Part shown: positions 34,350-42,346 of the stretch, in pieces
How positions within the stretch are numbered: the first letter of the stretch is position 1
Layout of the letters: each line of letters opens with the position of its first letter
Assembly: GCA_963835935.1 (NCBI GenBank)
Contig: CAWIHK010000005.1
Coordinates: 310,001-374,000, forward strand
Source of the DNA: CAWIHK01 sp963835935
GTDB lineage: Bacteria; Bacteroidota; Ignavibacteria; UBA10030; CAVZMI01
Reading direction: 5' to 3'
DNA length: 64,000 bases
Program-made: the position numbers and the translations under genes
Notes under the pieces: model-generated
What the model was told of the DNA's origin: nothing
The model's database searches: none
Seen by the model: only the letters and a program-made list of their open reading frames with translations

Positions 34350-34847
34350 TTATATCTCCAATGCATCTTTCATCATTCCCTTGTCCGCGTTAACGGCTGT
34401 TATATTTGCCTGATATGAGTGGGACGCTGAAATCATATCAACCATTTCGGTGACAACATTGATATCGGGTTTTGCGACGTATCCTTCCGAATTTGCATCC
34501 GGATGTTCCGGTTCATAGACCATCTTGGGCGGCCGCGTATCTTCTTGAATCGTCGCATCGACTCCTGAGCCGGTCGACGCAAGAGTTGATTCTTCTTCAT
34601 CTCCACCAGATATGTGGGAACGATTGTCGGTCGCTAATTCGATTTGGGCTTTCTGGAGTTTTGAGGTAAAAACGCTAATTGCCGATGATTTAAGAATTGC
34701 AATCTGTCGCTTGTACGGTCCTCCCTTTTCTGTGCTGGTGGTTTCCGCATTTGCGATATTGCTTGCGATCGCGTTCATTTTTTTTCGCTGCGCCGTTAAA
34801 GCTGACGCGCTAATGTCTAGACTTCCAAACAGTCGTCCAATTTTCAT
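34350..34847 (-). CDS. flgC: Proximal rod protein FlgC
   Basis: A 165-residue rod protein: LFGSLDISASALTAQRKKMN, ASNIANAETTSTEKGGPYKR, then YEPEHPDANSEGYVAKPDIN, which is the diagnostic FlgC block, and VVTEMVDMISASHSYQANI. A slightly extended middle (residues 60-95) is unusual but within family range. It overlaps flgB by 1 nt. Confidence 0.97.
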   Translation of the reverse strand: MKIGRLFGSLDISASALTAQRKKMNAIASNIANAETTSTEKGGPYKRQIAILKSSAISVFTSKLQKAQIELATDNRSHISGGDEEESTLASTGSGVDATIQEDTRPPKMVYEPEHPDANSEGYVAKPDINVVTEMVDMISASHSYQANITAVNADKGMMKDALEI

Positions 34848-35263
34848 TATGAACCCTTTATAGCTTTTTGCATTACTTGCATTTGAAAAGCCATCATCCT
34901 TGCTGCCAACCGATACCGGATTTGATTTTTGGCTAACTCAACCATCTCAGAATCTATATCGACGTTGTTTACGCCGCTCATCAAAGGATCGCCATTTGGA
35001 GAATTTGCTTCGACGATTCGTGGAGTGACATTCTCCAATGATGTAGAAGAACCAATCGGTATGTGTCGTGGATTGGGTGATGTCACTTCATTGATGGGAT
35101 TATCAAGTGCTTGTGAAAGTTCTTCTTCGAAAGAAACCTCTTTTTTAGTGTAACCCGGAGTTTCAATATTTGCTATATTGTTGGCAATCACCTTCTGCCT
35201 TAGCGAATAAGCAGCAAGTGATTTTTCAAGAACCGGAATTATCGTTTGAGAAAAGAGTTTCAT
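34847..35263 (-). CDS. flgB: Proximal rod protein FlgB
   Basis: A 138-residue rod protein with SLAAYSLRQKVIANNIANIE and TPGYTKKEVSFEEEL near the N-terminus and the C-terminal NNVDIDSEMVELAKNQIRY. It starts the large flgB-to-flbD operon. The ATG is 27 nt downstream of a sigma-54-type promoter (35290-35305). Confidence 0.97.
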   Translation of the reverse strand: MKLFSQTIIPVLEKSLAAYSLRQKVIANNIANIETPGYTKKEVSFEEELSQALDNPINEVTSPNPRHIPIGSSTSLENVTPRIVEANSPNGDPLMSGVNNVDIDSEMVELAKNQIRYRLAARMMAFQMQVMQKAIKGS

Positions 35264-35289
35264 GACTCCAGACTTTTTTGGTATCTAAA

Positions 35290-35305
35290 TGCAAGCCTGA
35301 TGCCA
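35290..35305 (-). promoter_or_regulatory. Sigma-54-type promoter ahead of flgB
   Basis: The minus strand reads TGGCATCAGGCTTGCA, matching TGGCAC-N5-TTGCA at all but one conserved position, with GG and GC 10 nt apart. Transcription would begin about 12 nt further on, leaving a leader of roughly 15-20 nt before flgB. Together with the fliL site this suggests NtrC-type control of basal-body genes. Confidence 0.8.
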
Positions 35306-35415
35306 AGCATTTTTTTAAAAATTGTGGATTTCGAGTGTTTTTTTAAAAAATCAGAAAAAAGAATTAAAGGCGATGGCGAATATTAAACATCTGCTGAATA
35401 TTCTTATTCAAATCT

Positions 35416-36510
35416 TCAAGAATTGTGGGTGACTATTCTCGTGAGGATATCAGGTATTTGCTCTAAGGGAACAACAATATTAGACACGCCAGCTTCTACT
35501 GCAACACGCGGCATTCCGTAAACAACACAAGTCTCCTCATTTTGCGCAATAATATAACCATTTTTACGCTTGATATTTTTAAGCCCTTCCAATCCATCTT
35601 TACCCATACCAGTCATGATGACGGCGAGAATACCTTCTCCAATTACTTCCGCTGCAGAATTCATCATCACGTCGACTGAAGGACGGTGCAAGGAAGTCGA
35701 GGGTTGCTCCGAGAGATGAACCTCAACTCCATCACCATTTTTATGAAATGTCAAGTGCAGACCTCCAGGAGCAATCAATACTTCTCCAGACCGAACACCA
35801 TCTCCTTCTTCCGCTTCTTTAACTTTCACTTCACTTAGGCTGTTTAACCGGTCAGCGAGTGATTTGGTAAACTTTGGCGGCATATGTTGGACAATGACAA
35901 TGCCCTTTGGAAATGATTTTGGAATTTTAGGAATAATCGAATGCAGTGCAAACGGTCCGCCGGTCGAGATTCCGATCGTAACTATTTTAAAATCGATGTC
36001 CGGAATAGTCTCTTTCCATCGAGTCGGTTGAACGACAGAAGGAATTGGATGTTTATCGGCGAGAAGAGCGTTGGTTTTTAAATACAAAAAGCGTGTTCGT
36101 ATCGCACTGCTTCTTGCAATAGCATGAACTTTTGTAATAAGATCTTCTTTTATTTTCGAGATATCGAGTGAAGCGTAAGCAAGTTGTTTTGGAATAAAAT
36201 CGACCGCGCCAAATTCCATCGCCTGAATAGTAGCTTCAGCGCCTTCATTCGTCAGAGAACTCACCATCAACACCGGGACAGGACATTCTTTCATTAAAAC
36301 TTGAAGCGCCGTAATTCCATCCATCCGCGGCATTTCAATATCCATTGTCACAATATCGGGCTTAAGTTTCTTTATTTTTTCTATGCCTTCAATACCGTCG
36401 CGAGCGGTTCCGATCACCTTGATTCCCGGATCAGATTCAAGTAAGAGACTAAGTGATTTCCTCATGAAAGCTGAATCATCAACAATAAGTACCTGCACCT
36501 GTTCGCTCAT
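35416..36510 (-). CDS. cheB: Chemotaxis methylesterase CheB
   Basis: A 364-residue CheB. The receiver domain (residues 1-125) contains VLIVDDSAFMRKSL and VTMDIEMPRMDG with the phosphorylated Asp. The methylesterase domain (about 170-360) has GISTGGPFALHS (nucleophile Ser), VQHMPP (His) and MTGMGKDGLEG (Asp). CheB demethylates and deamidates chemoreceptors after phosphorylation by CheA. It overlaps cheA by 4 nt and is the last gene of the che operon. Confidence 0.97.
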   Translation of the reverse strand: MSEQVQVLIVDDSAFMRKSLSLLLESDPGIKVIGTARDGIEGIEKIKKLKPDIVTMDIEMPRMDGITALQVLMKECPVPVLMVSSLTNEGAEATIQAMEFGAVDFIPKQLAYASLDISKIKEDLITKVHAIARSSAIRTRFLYLKTNALLADKHPIPSVVQPTRWKETIPDIDFKIVTIGISTGGPFALHSIIPKIPKSFPKGIVIVQHMPPKFTKSLADRLNSLSEVKVKEAEEGDGVRSGEVLIAPGGLHLTFHKNGDGVEVHLSEQPSTSLHRPSVDVMMNSAAEVIGEGILAVIMTGMGKDGLEGLKNIKRKNGYIIAQNEETCVVYGMPRVAVEAGVSNIVVPLEQIPDILTRIVTHNS

Positions 36511-38402
36511 TGAACTTCCTTCTTCGACGTTCCGACTAACTTAATAAGCTCTCCAATATCTATTATCATCTTCACTGTTCCATCGCCAAGAATTGTAGAA
36601 CCCGCAATTCCTTCTATATTTCCCAGATAACCTCCGAGTGACTTAATTACAACTTCCTTTTGTCCGAGTAAGTAATCTGCAACTATACCAACACGTGTTT
36701 CGGCAAGACCGACAACGACTACATATATTTTCGATTGGTCAAAAGCTTCTCCATCGACTGTAAAAATATTTTCGATACGAACGAGTGGAAGAACGCTATC
36801 TCTGATTCTAATGACTTCTTTTCCATTTATGGTGTCAATATCTTCGCGATCGACCCTGACGACTTCGACAACAGAACTTAACGGTATTACAAAAACTTCA
36901 CGTTTCACCTGAACAAGAAGTCCCTGGATAATTGCCAGAGTCAACGGTAATTTGATGACGATTTTTGTGCCTTGTCCAACTTGCGATTCAATATCGATAA
37001 TACCATTCAGTTTTGTAATATTGCTGCGGACGACATCCATGCCAACACCACGACCTGAAATATTTGTGATCTTTGTAGCTGTGCTGAACCCGGGTAAAAA
37101 GATTATATTGAATGCATCGTGATTAGACATTTCTATCGCTTCGGCTTCAGTTATGATGCCTTTCTCGACAGCCTTTGCTTTTATTGCTACAAGATCGATT
37201 CCCTTGCCATCGTCTTCTATTGTGATTACAATATGGTTGCCTTCGTGTTCTGCACGGAGAAAGACGGTGCCTTTTCGCGGCTTCCCGGCCTTTTCGCGTT
37301 CATCCGGTAATTCGATACCATGATCGACAGAATTACGTAAAAGGTGGACAAGCGGATCGTTGATTTCTTCGATGATTGATTTATCGAGTTCTGTTTCTTC
37401 ACCCGAAATATCGAGTTCAATTTCCTTATTTGTTTCGCGCGAAAGATCACGCATTAATCGAGGGAATTTATTGAACACCTTCCCGATCGGTACCATGCGT
37501 GTTTTCATAATAGCTGCCTGCAGTTCGGTCGTAATGAAATCGATCTGTGCAGCCGTGTCGGTGAGTTCTTTTGTAAGTTCTTCGCCTTCATGTACATCGG
37601 CAATCATAAAACCGATTTGGGCGAGTCGATTTCTGCCGAGCACCAACTCTCCCACAAGATTCATAAGATTATCGAGTCGTTGAACATCAACTCGAATTGT
37701 CGAATCGGTGGTTTTCTGGATTTTCACCTGTGCTTCTTGTGATTGAGCAAGAGTTTCCTGAGAATCGTTTGATTCATCTCCAGTTTGTCCGTCTTCTGCA
37801 CTTACTGGTTGTCTGGATTCTAGTTTTTGTTTGCCTTCTTCTTTTTCATTTTCATCATCATCGTTATTTTCTGCTACCTGTTTCTGTTCTGGTTTATCGA
37901 TTTGTTTTTTTGAGGATTTGGTTGAATCCGCCGTTCTTTTTTTAGCCGATGATTCTTTTGCGGCAATGGCTTCGATTTCTGCAATTTTATTTTCGGATAA
38001 GAGTTCAAGTTTTTTCAGGATGTCGGAGAGTTCGATTTTAGATAGATCTTTCGATTCTATCTTGTGAAGAAGTGTCTTCATGCGGTCAAAACCCTGGAAT
38101 ATCACATCCATGGTTGCCGTCGTCACGACAAGTTCACGTTTTCGGAGCTTGTTGAGAACTTCTTCAAATTTATGTGTCAGTTCCGACATCTGGTCGAAAC
38201 CGAGAAAACCGGATGTTCCTTTTACAGTGTGAGCGGCGCGAAAAATGCGGTTAAGGAGATCGTTGTCCGTCGATCCCCTTTCCAGTTCCAGTAAATCCTG
38301 ATCCAGTCCTTCGAGAATCTCACGAGTTTCAACAATGAAACTCTCGACGATTTCCTTCATCTCATCGTCGAACAGCATCGAGTTTCCTGATGAGTCCGCC
38401 AT
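36507..38402 (-). CDS. cheA: Chemotaxis histidine kinase CheA
   Basis: A 631-residue CheA. The P1 domain carries the phosphorylated His58 in FRAAHTVKGTSGFLGF. An acidic, Lys/Glu-rich linker (about 135-235) stands where P2 might be. P3 dimerisation follows (LDNLMNLVGELVLGRNRL), then P4 kinase (LLRNSVDHGIELPDER, EDDGKGID, SGRGVGMDVV) and the C-terminal P5 CheW-like domain. No clear P2 is visible, so CheY may dock directly. It follows cheZ by 18 nt. Confidence 0.97.
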   Translation of the reverse strand: MADSSGNSMLFDDEMKEIVESFIVETREILEGLDQDLLELERGSTDNDLLNRIFRAAHTVKGTSGFLGFDQMSELTHKFEEVLNKLRKRELVVTTATMDVIFQGFDRMKTLLHKIESKDLSKIELSDILKKLELLSENKIAEIEAIAAKESSAKKRTADSTKSSKKQIDKPEQKQVAENNDDDENEKEEGKQKLESRQPVSAEDGQTGDESNDSQETLAQSQEAQVKIQKTTDSTIRVDVQRLDNLMNLVGELVLGRNRLAQIGFMIADVHEGEELTKELTDTAAQIDFITTELQAAIMKTRMVPIGKVFNKFPRLMRDLSRETNKEIELDISGEETELDKSIIEEINDPLVHLLRNSVDHGIELPDEREKAGKPRKGTVFLRAEHEGNHIVITIEDDGKGIDLVAIKAKAVEKGIITEAEAIEMSNHDAFNIIFLPGFSTATKITNISGRGVGMDVVRSNITKLNGIIDIESQVGQGTKIVIKLPLTLAIIQGLLVQVKREVFVIPLSSVVEVVRVDREDIDTINGKEVIRIRDSVLPLVRIENIFTVDGEAFDQSKIYVVVVGLAETRVGIVADYLLGQKEVVIKSLGGYLGNIEGIAGSTILGDGTVKMIIDIGELIKLVGTSKKEVQ

Positions 38403-38420
38403 ACCGATACATCTCCCGTT

Positions 38421-39227
38421 TTATTTCATAAACATTTTATCGATTTCAGCTTGTGATGTAACAACATTTTCTGGAGCATCGTTTTCACCGTGCTGCTGAA
38501 TTACTTTATCAGCAAACTTTTGTCGTCCATCATCATGCGAATAGGTTGCATTCGGATCAAATGTTGCTCGCTCCAACTGAATTTGTTGATCATGAAGAAG
38601 GCTTTGGAAATCGGCCTGGTCAAATTGGCCCAAAAGAGTTGAGAGCCGCAGGTGAACCGATTCAATCATGTGGTTTACGGCAGCAATTTGCTGCGCTGTA
38701 ATATCCTGCACTTGCAATGCAATCATGATATTCGAAGAATCATTTGCTATTTCCTCAACGATTTTCGTAAGAGATGTGATCGTATCCTCATACAACGGTA
38801 ACATAGAATTTTCCCGCCAAAGAGCTTGTGCCTCTTTAAACCGGGTCAAAAGATCTTGATTGTTTTTATCATCGAATACTTTGTCCAGTTTTTCTTTGAT
38901 TTCTTTTCGCTCAGCTTCTGCTTTGGAAATCGTAGTCAGTTCGACTGAGATCATATTCGATTTATCGAGAATTTGTTCTACAATATTTAAGATCTCCGTT
39001 GTGGCCAACTCGGTTGCTTCAGTAACTTTATTTAATTTGTTTGCGGCATGCGGTATTTTACTTGAACTCTCTTTGATTGAGAGATTAATACCTTCTAACA
39101 CAGGCAAGAGGTCCCGAAGAAAATGGAAAAGATATTCCAGTAATGGAATAACCCTCTGGACGAAATGAAATAATGCTTTCAGTTCGTCGACTCGCCCCAG
39201 CACTTCGTTAAAGTCTTTTTCTTTCAT
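38421..39227 (-). CDS. cheZ: CheY-P phosphatase CheZ
   Basis: A 268-residue helical protein whose four-helix region carries MIALQVQDITAQQIAAVNHM. The spacing Asp175-x3-Gln179 matches CheZ Asp143 and Gln147, the residues that position water at the CheY active site. The C-terminus SQAEIDKMF matches the CheZ peptide that tethers CheY-P, after a flexible linker. The long central insert (about 105-140) is larger than in enterobacteria. Position between cheA and cheY supports the role. CheZ is common in Proteobacteria and less so elsewhere. Confidence 0.88.
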   Translation of the reverse strand: MKEKDFNEVLGRVDELKALFHFVQRVIPLLEYLFHFLRDLLPVLEGINLSIKESSSKIPHAANKLNKVTEATELATTEILNIVEQILDKSNMISVELTTISKAEAERKEIKEKLDKVFDDKNNQDLLTRFKEAQALWRENSMLPLYEDTITSLTKIVEEIANDSSNIMIALQVQDITAQQIAAVNHMIESVHLRLSTLLGQFDQADFQSLLHDQQIQLERATFDPNATYSHDDGRQKFADKVIQQHGENDAPENVVTSQAEIDKMFMK

Positions 39228-39242
39228 AATTGGCCTCTATCC

Positions 39243-39617
39243 TCACGTAGTTTTTAGCACCTGCTCGATCTTCTCTTTTAAAACCGCCGGTGTAAAAGGT
39301 TTAATAACATAGTTATTAACACGCGCTTGTAAAGCTTCCACAATATCTTGTTTGATACCGCGTGTTGTAACCATAAGAATAGGAATATTTTGAAAATCAG
39401 CTTCGGCCCGGACTGCTTTCGTGAATTCGAGACCGCTCATGTTCGGCATATTCCAGTCGGTGATGACGAAATCGATTTTGTCTGTCATGAGTTTTGCCAA
39501 AGCGTCCTTTCCGTCCCCTGCCTCTACAACTTCGGAATAGCCTATCCCTCTCAAAGCGTTGATAACAATACGACGCATAGTCGCAGAATCATCAACTACA
39601 AGAAATTTCAGTCCCAT
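39243..39617 (-). CDS. cheY: Chemotaxis response regulator CheY
   Basis: A 124-residue single receiver domain: FLVVDDSATMRRIVINALR with the acidic pair, VITDWNMPNMSGLEF with phosphoacceptor Asp54, MVTTRG with the conserved Thr, and NYVIKPF with the Lys. The DWNMPNMSG loop is typical of flagellar CheY that binds FliM. It lies 15 nt upstream of cheZ, so kinase target and phosphatase are co-expressed. Confidence 0.95.
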   Translation of the reverse strand: MGLKFLVVDDSATMRRIVINALRGIGYSEVVEAGDGKDALAKLMTDKIDFVITDWNMPNMSGLEFTKAVRAEADFQNIPILMVTTRGIKQDIVEALQARVNNYVIKPFTPAVLKEKIEQVLKTT

Positions 39618-39641
39618 ACCGCCTACTCCTTTGATTCTATA

Positions 39642-40007
39642 TTAATTAAGATATTTTGATACTTCATATTGAATCCGTTTCGGATTGAATGGCTTGACTA
39701 AATAAGAATTTGCTCCAAGCATCAATCCTCGCTGGATATCTTCTTCATTCGCAAGTGATGAGAGAATGATTACAGGAATCCAGCGGTATTCTTCGGTTTC
39801 CCTTAATGTTCGAATGAATTCAAAGCCATCCACATTCGGCATATTGAGATCGGTAATAATAAGATCGACATGTTCCGAAGGAAGACGTTCGAGTGCTTCC
39901 ATGCCATCCGCTGCGGTTACCACCCGATAGCCAAGCTCCCTCAATGCAAACGTAACGAATTTACGAATGGATGAGGAATCGTCCGCAACGAGAATTACTT
40001 TTTCCAT
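39642..40007 (-). CDS. Second CheY-like receiver protein
   Basis: A 121-residue receiver domain starting MEKVILVADDSSSIRKFVTF, with IITDLNMPNVDGFEF around the phosphoacceptor Asp, SSLANEE with the conserved Ser, and SYLVKPF. I chose the ATG at 40007, where AAGGAG stands 11 nt upstream; a GTG four codons earlier overlaps the cheR stop. It diverges from the neighbouring CheY in the DLNMPN loop and alpha4 face. It may be a phosphate sink or act on a different target. Confidence 0.88.
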   Translation of the reverse strand: MEKVILVADDSSSIRKFVTFALRELGYRVVTAADGMEALERLPSEHVDLIITDLNMPNVDGFEFIRTLRETEEYRWIPVIILSSLANEEDIQRGLMLGANSYLVKPFNPKRIQYEVSKYLN

Positions 40008-40015
40008 ACCTTTCG

Positions 40016-40906
40016 TCACTCCTTTTTGTACGCGAGTGTTTTAGGAAAATGAACAAGTTTAAAAGCCTTTGTAATACCATGTAAAGATTCTGAGTAACCG
40101 ATGAAAAGATACCCACCGCGATCAAGACTATTGTACAGATCTGCAATAACCTGCTTTTTAGAATTCAGATCAAAATAAATCAGGACATTGCAGCAAAAGA
40201 TAACGTCCAAATCGGCCATTAATTTCATCTTTTTTTGATCATATAAATTCATATTCTCAAAGTGTACCAATTTTTTTACGTCGTCAGTCAAGTGATAACG
40301 GCCGTCCATCAACTTGAAGTATTTATCGAGATACGGCTTCGGCGTATTGCGGATCGAGTAGTCCCTGTAAATTCCTGCCCGGGCAACCTCCAAGATTTGC
40401 GAACTAATATCTGTCCCGACCACTTCCAGATCGATTCCGGGAAAGCGTGGTTTGATTTTTTCCAGATACAACATAGCCATTGTGTATGCTTCTTCGCCGC
40501 TGGAGCTGGCGGCGCTCCAGAATCTCAACAAACGTTTCCCGGCGGTTTTTTTCGAGACAACCAATTCATTGATAATCTGTGTTTCGAGTGCCTGGAACTG
40601 GGGTTCATTCCTAAAAAAACTTGTTTCATTAATCGTGATCGCGTCGAACAATACTTTCATTTCTTCATCGCGTTTTGACCCGTACTGAATCAGATGCATG
40701 TACTCGTCATAATCCTTCATTCCAAGAACTTCCAGACGTTTCGCCAGGCGTCCTTCGAGCAAATATTTTTTGTTGTCGGTAAAAAATATTCCGCACTGAG
40801 AATAGATGAAATCCCGAATCGCTCGGAATTTATCATCCGGAAGTTTTGGACCGCTTGATGGAAATGGCGGTATCGGCGTTAATGTCGGAAGGGGTTCAAA
40901 TGACAT
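40016..40906 (-). CDS. cheR: Chemoreceptor methyltransferase CheR
   Basis: A 296-residue CheR. After a Pro-rich start, the N-terminal helical domain has FRAIRDFIYSQCGIFFTDNK and GRLAKRLEVLGMKDYDEYM. The SAM-binding domain includes INETSFFRNEPQF, RFWSAASSSGEEAYTMAMLY and VDVIFCCNVLIYFD-like DVIFCCNVLIYFD. CheR methylates receptor glutamates, opposed by CheB. It follows the HEAT-repeat gene by 3 nt. Confidence 0.96.
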   Translation of the reverse strand: MSFEPLPTLTPIPPFPSSGPKLPDDKFRAIRDFIYSQCGIFFTDNKKYLLEGRLAKRLEVLGMKDYDEYMHLIQYGSKRDEEMKVLFDAITINETSFFRNEPQFQALETQIINELVVSKKTAGKRLLRFWSAASSSGEEAYTMAMLYLEKIKPRFPGIDLEVVGTDISSQILEVARAGIYRDYSIRNTPKPYLDKYFKLMDGRYHLTDDVKKLVHFENMNLYDQKKMKLMADLDVIFCCNVLIYFDLNSKKQVIADLYNSLDRGGYLFIGYSESLHGITKAFKLVHFPKTLAYKKE

Positions 40907-40909
40907 ATC

Positions 40910-42346
40910 TCACCTCACCTCTGAATCGTGTTGTGCACGGCTATCTTCCGCCACCTGTTGAGAATCAACCAATCGTTCGAGAGTTCTCAAGGCATATTCA
41001 CGCACCATCTCTGATTCATCTTCAGTTGCACGTTGGAGATGCTCTCGTAATTCGCCATCACGAGCATGCTCCAGTAGTTCAATAGCATGGATGCGAACCC
41101 ATGGTTCTTGATCGTACAGTGCATCCCGAAGAATTGGAACCGCTCGTTCTACATCGAGAAGCATCAAGGTGTCTAGAACGGCATAGCGCATTTCGCCGCT
41201 AAGTTCTCCCCAAAGCTGGAGAATTATCTCAAATGCTTTTTCGACCAATGGATCAATCACGGTATTTTCCGGATGCTCCTGCTTCACGGCAATAACTGCC
41301 GGAGTTAACACGGATAACACTTGAACGAGTACGACTTGCTGAGGCGTTAATTCTGCTTCCAGCATTTCGATGACGCATTTAAACGATTCCACCGGATTGT
41401 CGTGAAGAATCTCGGATACAAGTTGATTGACCTCCTCATCGCCGCCTACCATGCGAATGATTGCTTCACAAGCCCGATGCGTATTAAATTGACGCAAACC
41501 TTGCAATGCCGAAATTCTGATATCACGTTCTTCATCATGCAAAGCTTCGATGAAGTATTGTTCGAATGTTTCAGGATATTGTAGAGATATGCCTTGTTGC
41601 TGAATGATGCCTTCTATAGCGCGTAAAATAACGCGACGCATTTCACCTGTGTACTGGCCGATCTCCTGCATTAGTGGATAAAGCGCTTGTTGGGTTCCGA
41701 GATTTCCAAGAGCTTCGACGATGGCAAATTGAACAAGCGTATCATTCCTGGTGAGACTGTTTAATAAAAAGCCTCCGGCAATCTCGCCGCCAATTTTTCC
41801 CAATGATTCTGCAATAGGCGCACGTAATAATTCATCTCTGTTGAAGAGAGATATCAGATGTGCAACGGCTCTCTCATCTCTAATATTCCCCAGCGCTTCG
41901 ACAGCGGCATATCGAACGTTATCATTCGTATCCTGCAACAATTCGATAAGCGGTTCTACGGAAAGTGGATTTTCTATTAGTCCGAGAACATCGACAGCAA
42001 ATTTTCTGGCATCCACATCCTCGACTTTTAAATAGGGATAAACCGCTCCAAGCGCATTCTCCCCAAATTGAACTAATAATTCTCCGGCGAGATTGCGTAC
42101 TGCCACATTACTATCAGTAATTGCAAGGACAATTGCCTTCGCAGTTTCCGGAGACTTGTACATCGCAAGGCTAAACGCAACTGCATCTCGGACTCCTTTA
42201 TTCTCATCATGGAGACATAATGCAAGAGCCGAGATAATTTCAGGCTGAGGGGTAAGATGCGCAAGATTCTCAGCTGCAATACGCCTTTCTTCCGGATCTG
42301 GACTTTTTAGTTGATTGATAAAGTCTTGAATAGATTGTTCAGCCAT
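40910..42346 (-). CDS. HEAT-repeat protein in the chemotaxis operon
   Basis: A 478-residue protein made of helical HEAT-like repeats: units with RIAAENLAHL, GVRDAVAFSL, AVRNLAGELLVQF, NVRYAAVEALGNI, and WVRIHAIELLEHA recur every 30-35 residues. I took the ATG at 42346, with AAGGAAA upstream and an 8-nt overlap with the FapA-like gene; a start at 42406 would overlap far more. Such solenoids act as protein scaffolds. Tight packing between fapA-like and cheR suggests a role in signalling-complex assembly, but this is inference. Confidence 0.8.
   Translation of the reverse strand: MAEQSIQDFINQLKSPDPEERRIAAENLAHLTPQPEIISALALCLHDENKGVRDAVAFSLAMYKSPETAKAIVLAITDSNVAVRNLAGELLVQFGENALGAVYPYLKVEDVDARKFAVDVLGLIENPLSVEPLIELLQDTNDNVRYAAVEALGNIRDERAVAHLISLFNRDELLRAPIAESLGKIGGEIAGGFLLNSLTRNDTLVQFAIVEALGNLGTQQALYPLMQEIGQYTGEMRRVILRAIEGIIQQQGISLQYPETFEQYFIEALHDEERDIRISALQGLRQFNTHRACEAIIRMVGGDEEVNQLVSEILHDNPVESFKCVIEMLEAELTPQQVVLVQVLSVLTPAVIAVKQEHPENTVIDPLVEKAFEIILQLWGELSGEMRYAVLDTLMLLDVERAVPILRDALYDQEPWVRIHAIELLEHARDGELREHLQRATEDESEMVREYALRTLERLVDSQQVAEDSRAQHDSEVR

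Noticed and set aside
35306..35415. Terminator after cheB
   Set aside because: The region is T-rich but I find no convincing stem next to the T tracts on the minus strand.
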